DNA from: Chromera velia
Lineage: Eukaryota > Sar > Chromeraceae
Direction of reading: 5' to 3'
NCBI GenBank assembly: GCA_018398765.1
Contig: JAHBMJ010003829.1
Span: forward strand, 1 to 64,000
Length of the DNA stretch: 64,000 nucleotides
The notes below the pieces were generated by a model that saw only the letters and a program-made list of their open reading frames with translations, had not been told where the DNA came from and did not search any database. This document shows, in pieces, positions 1 to 12,220 of the stretch; position 1 is the stretch's first letter; each line of letters starts with the position of its first letter. The translations under genes and the position numbers were made by a program.

Positions 1-227
1 CAGCTCAAAACGTTTTTTTTTTGAGAGCAAACCATCAAGATTTAGGTTTTTCTGAAATTTTTCATTTGAATCAGCATGCGTGACGGATCGGTACTTGCAA
101 AAGTTTTTTCGGGACCTTCATATTTGAGGTTGAAAGTCACATTGATCAAATATTTGATCGTATTTGATAGGTCTTTAAACACTAGGTCCTCTCTGACTGG
201 ATATTTGATTTGAGCTTAAGCCCTACC

Positions 228-257
228 TCAAATCAAATCAAATCAAATCAAATCAAA
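228..257. repeat. AAATC pentanucleotide microsatellite
   Basis: About five to six copies of the pentamer AAATC follow one another in AT-rich non-coding DNA. Confidence 0.85.
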
Positions 258-747
258 CATGGTCACTACACCAACACACAATGACTGCCGGCTTAGTCAA
301 CCTCATTATCATCATGAGTGTCTACTAGAGTTTCTAAGTTACTATAGGTAACTATAAGCTATAAGTGGCTACACTTAATTTAAAACTAAGTGATGTATTA
401 CTTACAAAATTGATATTAAGTTCGTCTCAGTTAATTTTGTTGCTCTTACAATTTTCATTCAATCACAGAGAAATAAAATCACTGGCACCGGGTGTGATTA
501 ATACACACTGACTAATACAGTGACTATACTTATGACGACTTCGTTTTTTTTAAAAGGCAGGTTCGGTTTGTAAGCTTGGATAGCGAGACGCACCTTTTTA
601 CAGGGATGATTCCTGTAACCAAAAGCTGAGCGAAGCATGAAGAAATGCATGCGATTCGACATGCGTGGAGCGAGCAGCTGCTTCCCTAACTCAGAGCGCA
701 TACAGAGTATCCGGCTGGGCACAGAGGAAGACAACGCACACAGACAC

Positions 748-825
748 GCACTTGCTCTTGCTGAGCGGAACTGCAAGAGATCGTACGCACTTGCTCTTGC
801 TGAGCGCAACTGCAAGAGATCGTAC
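748..825. repeat. Two-copy 39-bp tandem repeat with hairpin arms
   Basis: Two adjacent 39-bp units are nearly identical. Each contains the arms CTCTTGC and GCAAGAG separated by 11 nt, so each could fold as a small hairpin. Just downstream, around 832-880, a shorter GATATCAGGCAA-like unit is also doubled. Confidence 0.75.
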
Positions 826-1327
826 ACACAGTTCAAGATATCAGGCAAACACAGTTCAGAATATCAGGCAACACACACATCCCTTTATCATGCACACGCG
901 AAGATGCAGGACTCGATGTAAATCACAAGACGAACGAACCTTACAATGAAGCGACTTCTTCTAGAGAGCGGGCCTAACAGACCTTCATGGTCTTTCAGAA
1001 AGAAACTGGTTCGGTTTCAGGTTGACAATTCACGTGGAAAAAAACTTTGCTTCTGCTGGAGGAATTCGGTCACTCACGTTGCACAAGGGCGGCATGCAGA
1101 ACACTCGCTTGAGATCTCGTGAAGGAAAGCACACACACAAAAGGAGGAAGGGTAAAATCGATATCCGACTTTGCCCCTTTCCTCTCCTCTCAAACACTCT
1201 CATTTCATTCCAGTCTGCTTCAACAAGAGAAACTCCCGCTGGTCTTCGAACATTCAGATTTCCATCTGAAAAAAGATTCGCTCAACTCGGCACCGTGTTA
1301 TGCGTCAAACAAAACCCGTTCACGCGC

Positions 1328-4265
1328 TTAGTCGTGCTTGTGACCGTGACCGCCGGTGTACCCCTTGGAAGAGGCGGCAGTGGCGGGGATCGTCTCAGTT
1401 CTGACGCACTGCTTGCCGGAGTCGGTAAAGCCCTTAGGGCAGGACTGAGAGGTGGTGAAAGAGATGGTAGTGCACCCTCCGTTCTTGCCGGCAGTGGAGC
1501 CAGGGGGGCAGTTGTAGACGGCAGGGACCGACTGAGTGGCCTCACAAGTCTTTCCAGTGTCAACAGAGCCGGGGGGGCAGAAGTAAGTGGTGTGGGACTC
1601 CTGGATGTAGTTGGTGTCAGCAGGGATCTCCTCAACAACGGTCACAGGGACGTAAGTGAGGGCCTGCTCCTCGAGGTAGCAGCCTCCCTTCTTGCCAGAG
1701 CCAGCGCCAGGGGGGCAAACAGACTCAGTGGAGACCTTCTCGGTTCTGGCAACCTCGGTCTCGGACACGGTAGTAAAAGTGGGGATGGCAGGGACAGTGG
1801 TGGTCATGGGGACAGTGGTGGTGACAACCTTGGTGGTGGTCACAGGAGTGGGTGCGTAGGAGGTGTCGAAAGAAGTGATGACGTTCTCAGGGACCAGCTC
1901 GGTGTTGTAGGAGGTGGCGACGGAGTGAGAAACCTCAGTCATGGTGGAGGTGGTGTAAGTGAGAGAGGTCTCCTCGGCGGAGGAGAAGGTGGAGGCGCCA
2001 TCAGCAGGCTGGACGGAGTAAGTGGGGACCATGGGGACAGTCTCGGTGTAGGAGTGGGAAACGACACGGTACTTGGTCTCGACAGGGCAGAGGTCACCAC
2101 CAGCAACAGGAGCAGAGGGGGCCTTGCCCTTGCCCTTGTAGTAAGAGGAGGCAGGGGGGGAAGCGACAGAGCCGTCAGGGCGGATGCAAGGAGCATAGTT
2201 GACGCGGGAGTTGGTCACAGTGACGGGGGTAGACTCGTGGGCAATGGAGTACTTCACGAGAGCAGGGACGGTCTCGGTGTAAGAGGAAGAGTCAACACCG
2301 GCGAAGGTCTCATCAAGGACGATGTCATCGTACACAGTGTAGACCTCCTCAGTGGTGGCGGTCTCAGCCACAGTGCGGGTCTCGTATCTGTAAAGCTTGG
2401 GGACGACCTCGGTGATAGTGGAGGGCTCGAAGGTGATGCTGGTAGTGGTGAAGGTCTCAGCGGGGACATCCTCCCAACTGCAAGAGAAAGAAACAATGTG
2501 TGGAAGAATGAAGTCAGGATGTAGAAATACTGAGTCAACAGGAGAGAAACTTGTGGAGAAACACTGTCGAGATGGAAGAAAACCTGATAGAGCTGTGATG
2601 TCACCCTCCACACAAAACGCCTCTGGAAACTGATTTAATTGAACCAGGCTGGTGAATAAAACAAATCAGAGATGAAGGAGACAGAGAGAGATGAGAAAAA
2701 AGCACAGAAACTGACGTGCGAGTAGCGCAAACGGTCTCAGGTCCCTCTCCCACGGGGGTGGTGCCAGAGGGGCAGGAGTACACGGGAGTCTTGCTCTTCA
2801 TGTCACCGGGGAGCTGGGTGGCAGGCACAGTGACAATGACGGGCTTCTTGCACTTGGGAGCCTTGGAGCCGCCGTTGTGGAACTCAGAGCCAGGGGGGCA
2901 CTCGGTGTGCGAATCAGTGTGGGTGACGGGGTGCTGAGTGGTCACAGACACAACGCAGTTGCCGTTGGCATCCTCAGTAGTGCCCTTGGGGCAGTACTCA
3001 ACGGGGTAAGACTCGACACGGGTGACGGGGACAGTCACGGTCTTCTTCTCGAAGCGAGCCTTCTTGACGGTCTTGGGGGCAGAAGTGGTCACGGGAGTGC
3101 CAGAGGGGAGGGTGACAGTGCAAATGAGGGAGGCGTCAGCGCACTCGGCGGTGGAAGAGGAAGCCCCCTTCTTGGAGTAAGAAGTGCTGGTGGTCATGCC
3201 GCTGGCGCACCCGGAGGGGGTGGTGCCAGGGGGGCAGTAGTAAGAGGGGACGAGGAAGGACTTGGTGAGGGTGAGGGTCTGGGGGAACTCCTCGATGACA
3301 GGGGACTCGGCGTCAACCACAACCTCATAAGACTCGAGGGCGGATCTGGTGAGAGTGAGGGTGCAGGTGCCGTCTTTGTTGGCAGTGGTGCCGTCAGGGC
3401 ACTTCCTTCCCTGAACGATCTCGGTGGCGGGAAGGGTGAAGGCAGAGACCTTGGACTCCAGGGTGGGGATACGGACGGTCTTCTCGGACAGGTTCTGCTC
3501 CACAGACTGGTAAGAAGTAGTGGCAGTGCAGTCACCTCCCTTGCCGTTGGATCCAGTGGTGCCGGGGGGGCACTCGGAGTAGGAGGAGGGGGTGTTCACA
3601 GGGATGGAGACGGTCTGAGTCTCGGCAACCTGAGAGAACTCAGTGGTAGTGCCGGTCACGACACAGTTGCCGTTGGCATCCTGAACGGTTCCCTTGGGGC
3701 AAACGGGGGCACCAGGGACAGACATGGGCTTGGAGACGGTGACCTCATAGGGAGCCTTAGCAATGGTGGTGGACTGATCAGGCACCTTGCGGGGCTCAGT
3801 GGTGGCCTGACGCTCAGCCTTGGTGACGGTGCACATTCCGTTAGCGCCAGGGCCCTGGGAGCCCTTGGGGCAGGAGAGCACAGGGGCCTCGGTGGTGTGG
3901 GTCTTGGCCTCCTTGGGCACAGTCACAGTGGAGACGCAGGTCTTGCCAGACATGGTAGAGCCCTGCAGTCAGATGAGGACACAAAGGCGTGAGTTAAGGA
4001 CGAAGGGCGGAGGAGACGCCGTGGTAGGAGAACACACACACACACACACACACAGACCCACACTACTAACCTTGGGGCAAGCCTTCTCAGGAGCAACCTC
4101 GACCACGTTGGCGATCTGGGAAGTCTCGTAGGGGGCAGAGATGGTCTGAACGCAGTCAGTTCCCACCAGGTCGAAACCAGAAGGGCAGGACAGAGGAGCA
4201 GGGGCATAGCCCTTCTTCTGGGCGAAAGCCACTGCGAAGACAGCGGGAATAGCAAAGAACTTCAT
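1328..4265 (-). CDS. Oocyst-wall-protein-like secreted Cys-repeat protein, 863 aa, 3 exons
   Basis: Exons on the minus strand are 4265-4071, 3962-2716 and 2477-1328. The introns have GT-AG ends (donors GTTAGT and GTCAGT, acceptors CAG), and the joined frame is 2,592 nt, ending in TAA. The first ~15 residues are a clear signal peptide (MKFFAIPAVFAVAFA), so the product is secreted. The rest is about 14 repeats of roughly 50-65 residues. Each carries a CPxG...C pair (for example CPKGTTEDANGNC and CPPGSTAGKNGGC) separated by Thr/Val/Tyr-rich stretches. This Cys-pair pattern resembles the oocyst wall proteins of coccidian and cryptosporidian parasites, where disulfide-linked repeats build a resistant wall. 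A cyst-wall role here is inference. Exon 1 joins in phase 0 and restores a CPKG repeat across intron 1, which supports the model. The antisense strand carries long GC-rich open frames that are shadows of this gene. Confidence 0.85.
4021..4060. repeat. CA microsatellite inside intron 1 of the oocyst-wall-like gene
   Basis: A run of about twelve CA dinucleotides (about 4031-4055) lies within the 108-bp first intron of the minus-strand Cys-repeat gene. Confidence 0.8.
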
Positions 4266-5010
4266 TTTGTTTGGATACTGTTTACTTGATAGAAGGTAGA
4301 AGAAGAAGCAGCAAGCAGCTCAGACTAAACAAACAACCGAAGAGATGCCAAAAAGGAATGGTTTAATTGAGAGAAGGAGCTGGATCTACAAGCTTTGCTT
4401 GCAACAGCTGTGAAACATTGAATCGACGTTTTGGGACGACCACAAAAGTTTGCATGCATTTTTGTGCCTTGGACGCACTTCCTCAGATGGCAGCTCTCCT
4501 ATATGGGCCCAGGTCCGGAACAGTTTCTACATCCCAATCCTGTCCGCGGGCGGAAATTTTACTGAGGAGAGACCTTTGTGAACATCGCAGGAACTCAAAC
4601 GAATTTTTGAGGTGTGTCCCGCAACACCACCGCCATGGGCGAATTGGGTCGACGGGTCGCCGCGTCTGCAACACCGCCCGGCCCCGCAACACCTTCCGGG
4701 GCGGCCCCGGAAGGCGTTTTCCGTGAAGGCTGACGCACGCACGGAGTTGACGCACGCGCAGGATTCAAGGAACACAATGCAATTGTAAGGGAGGAAAGGT
4801 TGAATTTCGTTCTCTTTCTTCGAGGTAACGCTGGACAATCAGGTTACCCAAGTTCACCCGGCCCAACCATCACCTATCAGCCCAGCTGAACTGCTCTAGG
4901 ACGTTGACACAGCGTGTCAGGACCCCACAAGGAGTCGAGGGAACTTAATTTTCGAGTGCGCTGCCGAATTCTGTGAACAGTCAACCCTCTGCTCTGCGTG
5001 AGAATTCCAA
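4266..5010. promoter_or_regulatory. Divergent intergenic region between the Cys-repeat gene and PRPF31
   Basis: These 745 bp separate two start codons that face away from each other (minus-strand ATG at 4265, plus-strand ATG at 5011), so both promoters probably lie here. A GC-rich block (about 4660-4715) contains a perfect hairpin with 10-bp arms at 4692-4701 and 4705-4714 around a 3-nt loop. No TATA box or other named promoter element is convincing. Open frames here show no family resemblance and are treated as chance. Confidence 0.45.
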
Positions 5011-7894
5011 ATGGTCAGTCCGCCGTCCAATCGGCCAGGTGGCCGTCCAATCAGGTATCAGTTCAGCTTTTAAATGATCTTTGGGCTCTGTCGGCCCCTT
5101 AGTTTGTCTTTTTCCCAATCAGCAGTTGAACCAATCTTTTCATTTCCAAGTCAATGAACCATCTGCCCAGTGCCTGACGACTCGGTCCATGGAAATCTCT
5201 GCGGAATAAAATGGCTTGTTTCTTCACGTATTTCATTGGATCTTATTGTCTGCAGGCCACGCTGGCTGACTCTTTCCTCCTTGACCTGGAGGACCTGGAG
5301 GCTGACCAGGAGACAGAGGAGACGGCAGTCCTCGAGGAGGCGGACGAAGAAATTGTAGACGCACTGGAGGCCTACCTCAAGTCCAGAGAGGCAAGTGCTG
5401 CAGTGGCCTCCAGCTTGACGCAGGACGATGACTTTCTGGACATCATCGAGGTGAGTCGGTTCAGTGGGTTCTTTCTGCGGGTCTGTCTGTCTGTCTGACG
5501 CAGAGAGTGGCTGAAGTGTCTGCACAAGTGGATGTGCTCGATGGAAACAGTGTATGGGCTGTTTGACGTGAAATTTCTTTTTCAGAGTCCTGGAGTCGAA
5601 GAGAAATGGGCGGGGGAAAAAGTCTTCGGGATTGCAGCTTCTCTTTCCGGCTTGTCACTCTTGGTCGCCCCATCTCTCTGTCCGTGCGCTTTTCCCCTCT
5701 GGATTCGGCGTACACGTATTTGCGGAGATTCGTTCATGTGAATGCATGACTGACTGACTGACTGACTGACTGACTGACTGTCTGTCTGTCTGTGTGTCTG
5801 CAGCAAGTGCGTGCGATCACCTCGAAAGAGAAGTTGGACGAAGAGGACGGGGAGGCAGAGGAGGGCATTGCCGAGAAGGAGAAAGAAGCCTCCTCACCTG
5901 TGGAGGGTGGAGAGATCGAGAGGGAAAAAGAAAAAGAGGAGTTCGAAGGACCAAGTGAGGAAGAGTACGAGCTCATCGAGAAGTGCAATGGCCTCGTCGT
6001 GCGCATTGACACAGAGTCAGTCAGTCTGACAACCGATACAGATAGAGCTACTTTTTGGGTGGTCGGTCTATCAGCTGCTGTCTCCTCTCTTGTCATTCTT
6101 GTTCTCTGCCCTCATTGCCCTGCTGCCTATCTGTTCTGCCCTCTCTCCCACCTCGGGTCTCCCAGGAGAGTCGTGAATGTCCACAAAGGGTCGGGTCATA
6201 GCTGTCTGCTCCTCGTGTGTAGAGGGGAATTCGGCATCATCTCATGTGTTGAGAAGAGAAGAGAAGAGAAGAGAAGAAAGGGAAGAGAAGAGAAGAGAAG
6301 AAAAGAAGAACATGCGTGTCGCCTCCCCCCCTCCCTCCCTCACTCCCTCCCTCCCTGCCTCCAATGATGCAGGATTTTAAACGTGCACAAGTTCATTAGG
6401 GACATCTACAGCAAAAAGTTTCCGGAACTCGACTCGATAGTTCTTGAACCTCTGGCCTACGTAGCTGTTGTACAGAGAGTCCAGAACGAGACTGACTTGA
6501 CCAAGGTGGACCTCACAGACATACTCCCCAATCAGGTTCGTGGGTGAGAGGGTGGGGCAAAAGCCTAATGCTCAAAATCTGTGGGCGCAGTAGTGGGTGT
6601 CAAGTTAGCGGGGGTTCTCTCTCCCACTTTTTGTGCTCTGGAAGCTTAGATGAGAAAACAAAGGGATTGTGGTGGCTCGGACCTCCTTCTTCGCTTCTCC
6701 CTCTGGTGCGTGCAGGTAATCATGTCCGTTCAAGTGACGGCCTCAATGACCGCAGGTGAGAAAGAAGAACATGCATGCACAAAGAATTCCGTGGATCTGT
6801 ATGTCTCTCTGTCTGCTGGTGGTGCTCCGCCCTCTGGCATTTGCCGCCGTGTGTCCACCTGTGTCTGGCCTGTTTCTGTCCGCTGTCTGTCTGTCTGTCT
6901 GTCTGCATAGTCTGTCTCTGCAGGTGCCTGTAAGCATGAGGACGAGCACATGTGGCTGTCTGTATTTGTGTTTTCACCTTGCCTTGCTGCAGCCTTCTCG
7001 CCTAGCCATTACTCATGCATTCAATCTTGCTTCTCTTGTTTTCCTCCCTCCCTGTGTGCGAGATGAATGAATGAATGAAACAGGCACCCCCCTTCCCTCT
7101 GCGGAACTGGACAAGGTCCTGAAGGCCGTGGTGGAGGCACAGGAACTGGCGGACTTCAGACTAGAAGTCAGTCACTCCGTCAGGCAGACCATCAGGGGGC
7201 AGAAATGGAAACAGACAGGCACATAGACAGACAGACAGACATGCAGGCAGGTAGACAAAAAGGGCACGTTCTATTTGCTTTGGGCATCTCTAGCATGCAC
7301 CTACTTGCCTTTGTGTCCGTGCGCATGAGCAGCAGAAGAAAGAATATGTAAGAAAGATCCAGACAGGCTCTCTCTCTATGTCCCTCCCTCGGTCCCTCTC
7401 CCGCAAGGTCTCTCTCTCTCTCTGGCTGGACTGCTGTCCTGTCCAGTCCAGTCTAGGCTGCCTCTTAATTCGCCCTGCATGGGGCTCTCTAGTTGGCTCT
7501 TCGCTTTGCTGGGTGCTGCTGGCAGGCAGGGAGATGCCTTCTTGCGTCTCTCTCTCTCTCTCTGCGAGATCCTCTCCTCGTCCCTTCTCTTTCAGGTGAA
7601 AGAAGCCCATGCAAGTATTTGTCTGCGGAGAGAAGGAAAGGACACCAACCCTTTTAGAGCCGTGTTTTTCGAAACAATTTCTTTGTGCTTTATCTTGTTC
7701 CTTGGTCTCCTTCTCTTCTTGTTTCTGATGGCTCTGTTCCTCTGTCTGTCTGTCTGTCTGTCTGTCTAGGTGTTGACCTACCTGGAATCTCGGATGACCG
7801 TCCTTGCTCCGAACCTGGCGTCGATTCTGGGGTCTGCATTGGCAGCTCGACTCATCACAAAAGCTGGTCAGTAGGGGGAGGGAAGATCCTTCTC

Positions 7895-7941
<47 letters not shown>

Positions 7942-8279
7942 CTGTGTGGTGGTGGGGGGGGGAGAANNGGCGACGGAGATGCATGCAGGCTGTCTTTTCA
8001 TGCGTTTGCTTTTTGTGTGAGGGAGCGTCTCTTTCGTTCTCCTTTTTTGTCACCATTTAGACGGCAGGTTCCGTCCTGACGACTCATGTGAAGGGCGCAT
8101 TTCTCGAAACTGGACGTATCCCTCTTTTGCGTCCTGTCGTCAGGTCTCTCTTTTTGGCTCTTCCTGCGTATACAACACCCCCCCTGTATGGCTGGCTCTA
8201 TTCTTTTGGCCATTCTTTTCGATGATCGTCCACTCATTCATGCTCTCTGCGTACGCGTGTCTCTCTCTTCCTCCCCCCT

Positions 8280-8313
<34 letters not shown>

Positions 8314-8325
8314 TCTGTGTCTCTC

Positions 8326-8356
<31 letters not shown>

Positions 8357-9857
8357 AGGAGGGTTGAATGCTTTGTCAAGGATGCCTGCCCAGAACATCA
8401 TGGTCGGAGTGGGGGAATAGAGAGAGGGAATTAAGGGAGGCTTTGCGCTGCTCATCGGGGTTTCTTTCTGTTCTGACTTCAAAATAAAAAAAGCGTCTTC
8501 TTCCCCTCCTTTTGGCCTGATTGGTCCTCCCTGTCTTTCCTTGTGTCGCTTTTTAAGCACCTCTGGCACACTCTTTGCTTCTGTAAACACGAAAAGTTTC
8601 GCTACGCGGTCGTTTGTTCGAATAATGTGTCCCTTCAAGTTGTTATGCGACTCTGCAGCTGATTGGAAGTTCCAAGAAATCGTCAATGGGGATGGCGCAG
8701 ACCTCCGCAACATTGACACAGGTCCGTTTGTCCGTCTTGACCACCCTCTTTATCATTGACTTGCAGATGTATCGAAAGTGCTTTTCATGGTGTAATCTCA
8801 TTTCTCTTTCTCTTGCGATTGGCAACAAGAGTGCTTCCTCGGAACGAAGCCGTTCCTTCCCTTCCTCCCCTCAGACGTTCTCTCTATCCTCGCTCCGACG
8901 CCCTCCCTGTCATGAACAGCTGCTCTCTGTACTCCGCAAAAATATCTAAATAGCTCTCTATACTCCCGTTACCTACCTCTGTCTGTCTGTCTGTGTGTCT
9001 GTCTGTCTCTGCATCTGTCTGCCTGCCTGCAGGGATTGATCATGCAGAGCGACATCATTCAGGGGACACCGGCAGAGTTTCGCAACAGGGCCATCAAGCT
9101 GGTCACAGGAAAGTGAGTAGAGCTGCATGAGAGGGAGGGGGAAAGGGAGAGACCGATGGATGGATGGGTGAGGTGTGAGAGAGCGAGCAGTATGGGGAGG
9201 ATTTCTTACCAGCCCAGCAATTCAAATGTCACATCCTTTGTCTCACCTGTCGTGTCATGAACCGACGCAGTCTATGCCTTGTTTCCCGAAATCCCGACAG
9301 AAAGGCAGGCAGACACACAAATAACAAGGAATGTGAGTGACAAGAAAGCCACATGGTTCCGGTGGTCTGCTTCTGTTTTTGCTTTTTTGTGTTAGTCGTA
9401 TTGCACGCATGTAGTCAAGTATGTGTGTGCGCTGACCGAAACACCGCTTTCTTTTGTTGGGATGCAGGTGCGGTCTGGCTGCGAGGGTAGACGAGTTCAG
9501 GCAGAGCACGGACGGCGCTGAGGGGAAGAAGCTGAGAGAGCAGATCTTCAGGAGTCTCGGGAAGAACATGGAGCCCCCTCCCGCCCCCCTGAAAAAAGCC
9601 CTCCCAGCCCCGCCTCTTCGCAAACTGAACAGGAGAGGAGGAAAGAGGTGAGAGCCCGTTGGTTCCCCCGAAACAATTATTCGAACCTTCACGTCAATTC
9701 AACAGGAACCCAGAGTCATAAGCTGAAAAGCATGCATTCACCTTTTCCGCATTTTCTCAGAGCTGACAGAAAAACTGTTCCGAGTTTCTTTCCGTTCATC
9801 TTTCGAATCTCCACGAGACGTGCCGAGATTCATCTCGCATTTTGTACTTCCTTCTCT

Positions 9858-9895
<38 letters not shown>

Positions 9896-11024
9896 GTGTG
9901 CGTGCAGGCACCGACGCATGAAGGAGAAGTACGGGATGAGTGAATTTAGAAAGCAGGCCAACAGACTCAAATTCGGGATGGACGCAGAAGAGGAATATGG
10001 GGGGACAGGTCGGTCGGTCTGTCAGTCAGTGAGTAGGGGCGTGAATTCGCCCTCGGTTGGTGGGTGGATCGGAGAGGTAGAGAGAGACAGAAAGAAGCAA
10101 GGGCACATGCAGACAAACTTTCGGTCAGACAAACAGGTGTTCGTTCAACATACGGACACACAGAAACGCAGCCAAAGAGACGCATGCAGGGAAATTCCAG
10201 ACAGACAGACACAGAGGTTCCGGGCGGGCGGGAAAAAAAACTACATGCAGAGAAAACAGGACGAATCATGAAAAATAGTGAGTAGACTGATGAATAAATC
10301 GGCAGTCAAAAAGAGAAATGAATATGCGCGCACAAAGACAGACGATTGTGGTGCTGACAACAAGGAAGACCACATATGCAGTCGCCCTAGCCCAGAAAAC
10401 GAAGAACAGAGGAGAATAGAAAAGCTCACGCTTTGTTTTTGGAGACGGCGCGCTTAGCTTGTTTTTGAAGAAAGGAGACCGACCCCCGATCGGCCTTTGC
10501 ATTCTTTGCCTGTTTTGAGTTTTCTTGATCCACGGCAATGAAACAAACTCGTCATTTCATTTGAACCTTCGAGAGAGAGTCACCTCAGCGTCAGGGTTCC
10601 TCAGCATGACTCCTGCGTGCACATTCTGTTTCTCCACTCCATTATTAAACGCACCAGGCAAATACGAAGGAGGGTGCACATGGATGAAATGACTGTCTCC
10701 ATTTGTCTGTTGGCATGTGATCGGCTGGCTGGCTGCATAAAAGTGCCTGCCTGCCTGCCTGGCTGCCTGAACATTCCTGCCTGTCTGCAGGGGAGGGGTT
10801 CGGGATGATCGGGCAGGGCACCGGGACCTCTCGGTTGAGAGTGGAGACAAAAAAGAACAAAGTGCAACGACCAATCAGTGAGTCAATACTTGTGTTGAGA
10901 GACTTTCGTTTTTCAGTTCATTCACGTGTGTCGTAGGTTCCATGTTTTTTTCCTCTTTCGCCTCTTGTCTGTCGCCGTCTCTCCTGCTGGTGCCTTCCTC
11001 CAGTTGCTTCTTTCACTCACTTTT

Positions 11025-11063
<39 letters not shown>

Positions 11064-11113
11064 TTTCTCTCTCTTCCTTCTATCTCTCTCCTTCCTCTCT
11101 CTCTCTCCTTTCT

Positions 11114-11166
<53 letters not shown>

Positions 11167-11736
11167 AGGAAAAGTCACCCCGCAGACTTCTTTGCTCATG
11201 CATGTCCCCTCTATGCATCTGTCTGTCCCCGTGCCGTGTCCATCCATCCGTCCATTCATCCATCCGTCCGTCCATGTGTGTGTGTGTGTGTGTGTGTGTG
11301 TCCTGTGCAATAATCCTTCAGACAATTCACGCGGAAAGCCTCCGGGGCCATCGTTTTAACACCTAGCTTGCAATTGCTTTTTTCGTCTCTCCTTTCTTTG
11401 TTTGATCTGCAGCAAGCAACTATGGACGGCAGGTATCTTCTCCTCTTTTTTTTTCCTCTTTCCATCCTTCTTTGCTTCACTCTGTTTGCAGCAAAGAAGT
11501 CTCGCCAGCTTGCTGCCAAAGCAGCTGCGGCTGCCGCGAGTGGAGTGGACGCTGGTGTGCTGACTGGAGGCACGCAGTCCTCTTTGGTGATGACTCCAGT
11601 CCAGGGGATGCACCTGGTCGACCCTGCAGCTGCCGCGGCGTTGGCAGCAGAGAGACAGAGGAGCACTGCGGGGTACTTCAACACAATGGCTGGATTCACA
11701 CGGGTCGAGAGGGACAGGGGGAAGGGAAAGGGATAA
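5011..11736 (+). CDS. PRPF31: U4/U6 snRNP protein Prp31 (PRPF31), 530 aa, 14 coding exons
   Basis: Prp31 binds the U4 snRNA-15.5K complex and bridges U4/U6 with U5 in the nuclear tri-snRNP. Exons are 5011-5013, 5256-5450, 5804-6015, 6373-6535, 6716-6755, 7084-7166, 7770-7866, 8359-8402, 8659-8721, 9033-9112, 9468-9647, 9908-10008, 10791-10877 and 11492-11736. All phases agree (1,593 nt, stop TAA). The translation follows human PRPF31 along its length: acidic N-terminus (residues 1-135), NOSIC/coiled part starting at NVHKFIRDIYSKKFPEL, Nop domain (about 230-340; SRMTVLAPNLASILGS, then CGLAARVDEF), basic RRGGKRHRRMKEKYGMSEFRKQANR, and the Prp31 C-terminal domain with VMTPVQGMHLVDP. Length is close to the human 499 aa. 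The start is inferred: an ATG abutting a GTCAGT donor gives MATLADSF, matching family N-termini better than the unspliced ATG at 5211. The intron carrying 7967-7968 has two unknown bases. Confidence 0.93.
6245..6310. repeat. GAAGA-rich purine microsatellite in a PRPF31 intron
   Basis: Repeated AAGAG units lie in the intron between exons ending at 6015 and starting at 6373. They are followed by a CTCCC-rich pyrimidine tract leading to the acceptor. Confidence 0.75.
7967..7968. other. Two-base assembly gap
   Basis: Two N bases in a low-complexity CT/GGTG tract within a PRPF31 intron, probably a sequencing or assembly problem in simple sequence. Confidence 0.95.
8279..8352. repeat. Compound CT/GT microsatellite in a PRPF31 intron
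   Basis: CT repeats pass into GT repeats and end a few bases before the acceptor at 8358, so the tract forms the polypyrimidine region of that intron. Confidence 0.85.
11031..11162. repeat. Compound CT/GT microsatellite in the last PRPF31 intron
   Basis: A long CT tract with short interruptions passes into GT repeats. A second GT run with flanking CATC units lies at about 11237-11300 in the same intron (10878-11491). Confidence 0.85.
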
Positions 11737-12220
11737 CCGCACACAAAGCGATGTTTAGTTCCGTCAACTTCCGTGGCTGGCACATTGGCACATGACGGCA
11801 CCATCGAAAACTAGCTCAAAAATGTGAAACCAGGCTCGCTAGCTGTCGTTGCAGAATATTCTGGCTAGCTGGGGACATGCACAGTTAATTCAGCATACAG
11901 TTATGCATAGCCAGTAAGAAGCAATATGACATGAATGCTCACAGACTGCCCTTTGCCATTGGGATACGATGGCTGGCGGGTTTAGTCACATCATCATCAT
12001 CATCAAGAAGTCGATCACATCCTTTTATTTTTTTTCACTTGAATCTCGAGCAGAGTTTATGTCACACGAAAACGCATGCACCTTATAAAATTTCGAGTTG
12101 AATTCAAAGTTGTTAATCATGCACCAAGAATCATAAGTTCACGAAAAGTGAAACTAACACTAGCTTTAAAATCTAGCTTAATTTTGTTTTTTTATTACAA
12201 TTTTGAAAGTAGGGTTAGTA
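11737..12220. other. Non-coding region 3' of PRPF31
   Basis: An AT-rich stretch with a short ATC repeat around 11990-12005. No gene or RNA is recognised. It probably holds the PRPF31 3' UTR and then the flank of the decayed retrotransposon. Confidence 0.5.

Larger units (their letters stand above)
1..1327. other. Non-coding flank 3' of the oocyst-wall-like gene
   Basis: No supported gene is seen. The first 600 bases are AT-rich and include an AAATC microsatellite near 228-257. A 39-bp unit is tandemly repeated at about 748-825. Reading frames here are short and lack family resemblance. The stretch just before 1328 would carry the 3' UTR of the minus-strand gene ending at 1328. Confidence 0.6.

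Noticed and set aside
1022-2524. A 500-codon plus-strand Gly/Ser-rich open frame
   Set aside because: It is the antisense shadow of exon 3 of the Cys-repeat gene. Its composition follows from the opposite strand and it lacks any domain.
2877-3992. A 371-codon plus-strand Gly-rich open frame
   Set aside because: Antisense shadow of exon 2 of the same gene.
5211-5255. Unspliced PRPF31 start giving MACFFTYF
   Set aside because: The added residues have no counterpart in the family, and a TGCAG acceptor lies exactly at the start of conserved sequence. It is kept only as an alternative.
11413-11432. A possible 20-bp extra PRPF31 exon between acceptor CTGCAG and donor GTATCT
   Set aside because: Including it leaves the final exon out of phase at its CAG acceptor, whereas the direct join from 10877 to 11492 keeps the frame and family alignment.
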